In this document: positions 5,596 to 6,364 of the stretch, one piece after another
Numbering within the stretch: the stretch's first letter is position 1
Layout of the letters: each line of letters starts with the position of its first letter
Source: CAIWXH01 sp964555675
Lineage (GTDB): Bacteria > Chloroflexota > Chloroflexia > Chloroflexales > Chloroflexaceae
DNA: 6,364 nucleotides
Assembly (NCBI GenBank): GCA_964555675.1
Contig: CAZKTU010000323.1
Location: forward strand, 1-6,364
Direction of reading: 5' to 3'
Made by a program: the position numbers and the translations under genes
The notes under the pieces: generated by a model
Database searches by the model: none
What the model was told of the DNA's origin: nothing
What the model saw: the letters and a program-made list of their open reading frames with translations, nothing else

Positions 5596-6364
5596 ATGAT
5601 CATCCTGGCGGGCGATATCGGCGGCACGAAGACCAACTGCGCCCTCTTCTCGGTCGAGGGCGGGCCCCACGCGCCCCTGGCCGAGGCCACCTTCCCCAGC
5701 GCCCAGTACAGCAGCCTCGAGACGATTATCCGCGAGTTTCGCCACGTCTACCCCGGCCCGATCGCCGCGGCCTGCTTCGGGGTGGCGGGCCCCGTGGTCG
5801 AGGGTCGCGCCGAGATCACCAACCTGCCCTGGGTGATCGAAGCGGGGGCCCTCGGCGCCGAGCTGGGCCTCGAGACGGTCTTCCTGATCAACGACCTGAA
5901 GGCGGTCGCCCAGGCTGTGCCCTTCCTCGACGCCGACGACATTGCCACCCTGAACATGGGCGACCCGGTCGAGGGCGGGGCCATCGGCGTGATCGCCCCG
6001 GGCACCGGCCTCGGCGAGGCCTTCCTCACCTGGGATCGCGGGCGCTACAGGGCCCACCCCTCAGAGGGCGGCCACTCCAGCTTCGCCCCCACCACGCCGA
6101 CCGAGAGCGATCTGCTCAAGTTTATGCTCGAGCAGCATCACCACGTGAGCTACGAGCGAGTCTGCTCGGGCATCGGCATCCCGAATATCTATAGCTACTT
6201 CCGCGACCGGGTCTTCCGCCAGGAGACGCCGGCCGTGGCCGAGGCTCTGGCGAAGGCCGTCGACCCGACCCCCGTGATCGTCGCCGGCGCGCTCAACCCG
6301 GCCAACCCCTGCCCGGTCTGCTCGGCCACCCTCGACACCTTCCTCGGCATCTTCGGCAGCGAGG
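5596..6364 (+). CDS. glk: Glucokinase (ROK-independent Glk family), 3' end beyond the window
   Basis: The reading frame is open to the window end and gives 256 residues. Glucokinases of this family are about 320-350 aa, so some 70-90 residues are missing only because the window ends. It phosphorylates glucose to glucose-6-phosphate with ATP. The N-terminal phosphate loop is GDIGGTK (6-12), followed by GVAGPV (62-67), TNLPW (75-79) and LINDL (97-101) with catalytic Asp100. APGTGLG (134-140) is the second phosphate-binding motif. PSEGGHSSFAP (155-165) carries the sugar-contacting Glu157 and His160. CSGIGIPNIY (190-199) is the family's SGxG motif. The last visible residues, GIFGSE, would normally run into AGN. 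It belongs to the E. coli Glk type rather than the ROK type, as no ROK zinc-Cys motif is seen. It is the third gene of the rpiA-rpe unit, 8 nt after rpe. Confidence 0.92.
   Translation, partial: MIILAGDIGGTKTNCALFSVEGGPHAPLAEATFPSAQYSSLETIIREFRHVYPGPIAAACFGVAGPVVEGRAEITNLPWVIEAGALGAELGLETVFLINDLKAVAQAVPFLDADDIATLNMGDPVEGGAIGVIAPGTGLGEAFLTWDRGRYRAHPSEGGHSSFAPTTPTESDLLKFMLEQHHHVSYERVCSGIGIPNIYSYFRDRVFRQETPAVAEALAKAVDPTPVIVAGALNPANPCPVCSATLDTFLGIFGSE

Noticed and set aside
5448..6194. A 248-codon plus-strand frame across the rpe end and glk start.
   Set aside because: It is a frame-shifted shadow. The frame from 5596 to the window end gives an unbroken glucokinase with all expected motifs.

Overview
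The window is GC-rich, compact bacterial DNA with five protein-coding genes and a short intergenic hairpin-repeat array. The FtsH-type protease carries an alanine/glycine/proline-rich cytoplasmic N-terminus. Its extracytoplasmic domain includes an 'ITSRGEDIQGQF' stretch that resembles FtsH paralogues I associate with filamentous phototrophic and related Chloroflexota (Roseiflexus/Chloroflexus/Kouleothrix type). Together with the GC content this makes a Chloroflexota host plausible. That placement is from memory and not proven by the sequence. I see no mobile element, CRISPR array, tRNA or rRNA, and no phage signature. The genes look like chromosomal housekeeping genes.

Layout. Positions 6-175 hold a degenerate tandem repeat of about 75 bp with three copies of a G/C-rich stem-loop. 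Two genes then run on the minus strand. The first (193-1038) is a SirB1-type transglutaminase-like protein with C-terminal TPR-like helices. The second (1139-2029, possibly from 2059) is an arginase-superfamily protein that has lost several catalytic residues. A compact divergent promoter region (about 2030-2164) separates them from the plus-strand genes: a membrane-bound FtsH-family AAA+ zinc protease (2165-4177), then a sugar-phosphate module rpiA (4227-4922), rpe (4919-5587, ATGA overlap) and a glucokinase gene cut off by the window end (5596-6364).

How the genes work together. RpiA and Rpe interconvert ribulose-5-phosphate with ribose-5-phosphate and xylulose-5-phosphate in the non-oxidative pentose phosphate pathway. 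Glucokinase feeds glucose-6-phosphate into the same network. A -10-like TACAAT just before rpiA and very short gaps suggest a single transcript starting there. FtsH is a membrane quality-control protease with its own TATAAT box. The two minus-strand genes each have a TACAAT box 6-7 nt upstream of an ATG, so they look separately transcribed, one probably as a leaderless mRNA.

Points worth a second look: the arginase-fold protein with C, G and S at positions that are His101, His141 and Glu277 in rat arginase; an FtsH whose pore-loop aromatic is valine; an RpiA with Tyr in the GTGST phosphate loop; a shared TACAAT-n6/7-ATG (GGYGCC-ATG) start arrangement; overlapping divergent promoters with a 7-bp inverted repeat; and hairpin repeats whose substitutions fall mostly outside the stems.
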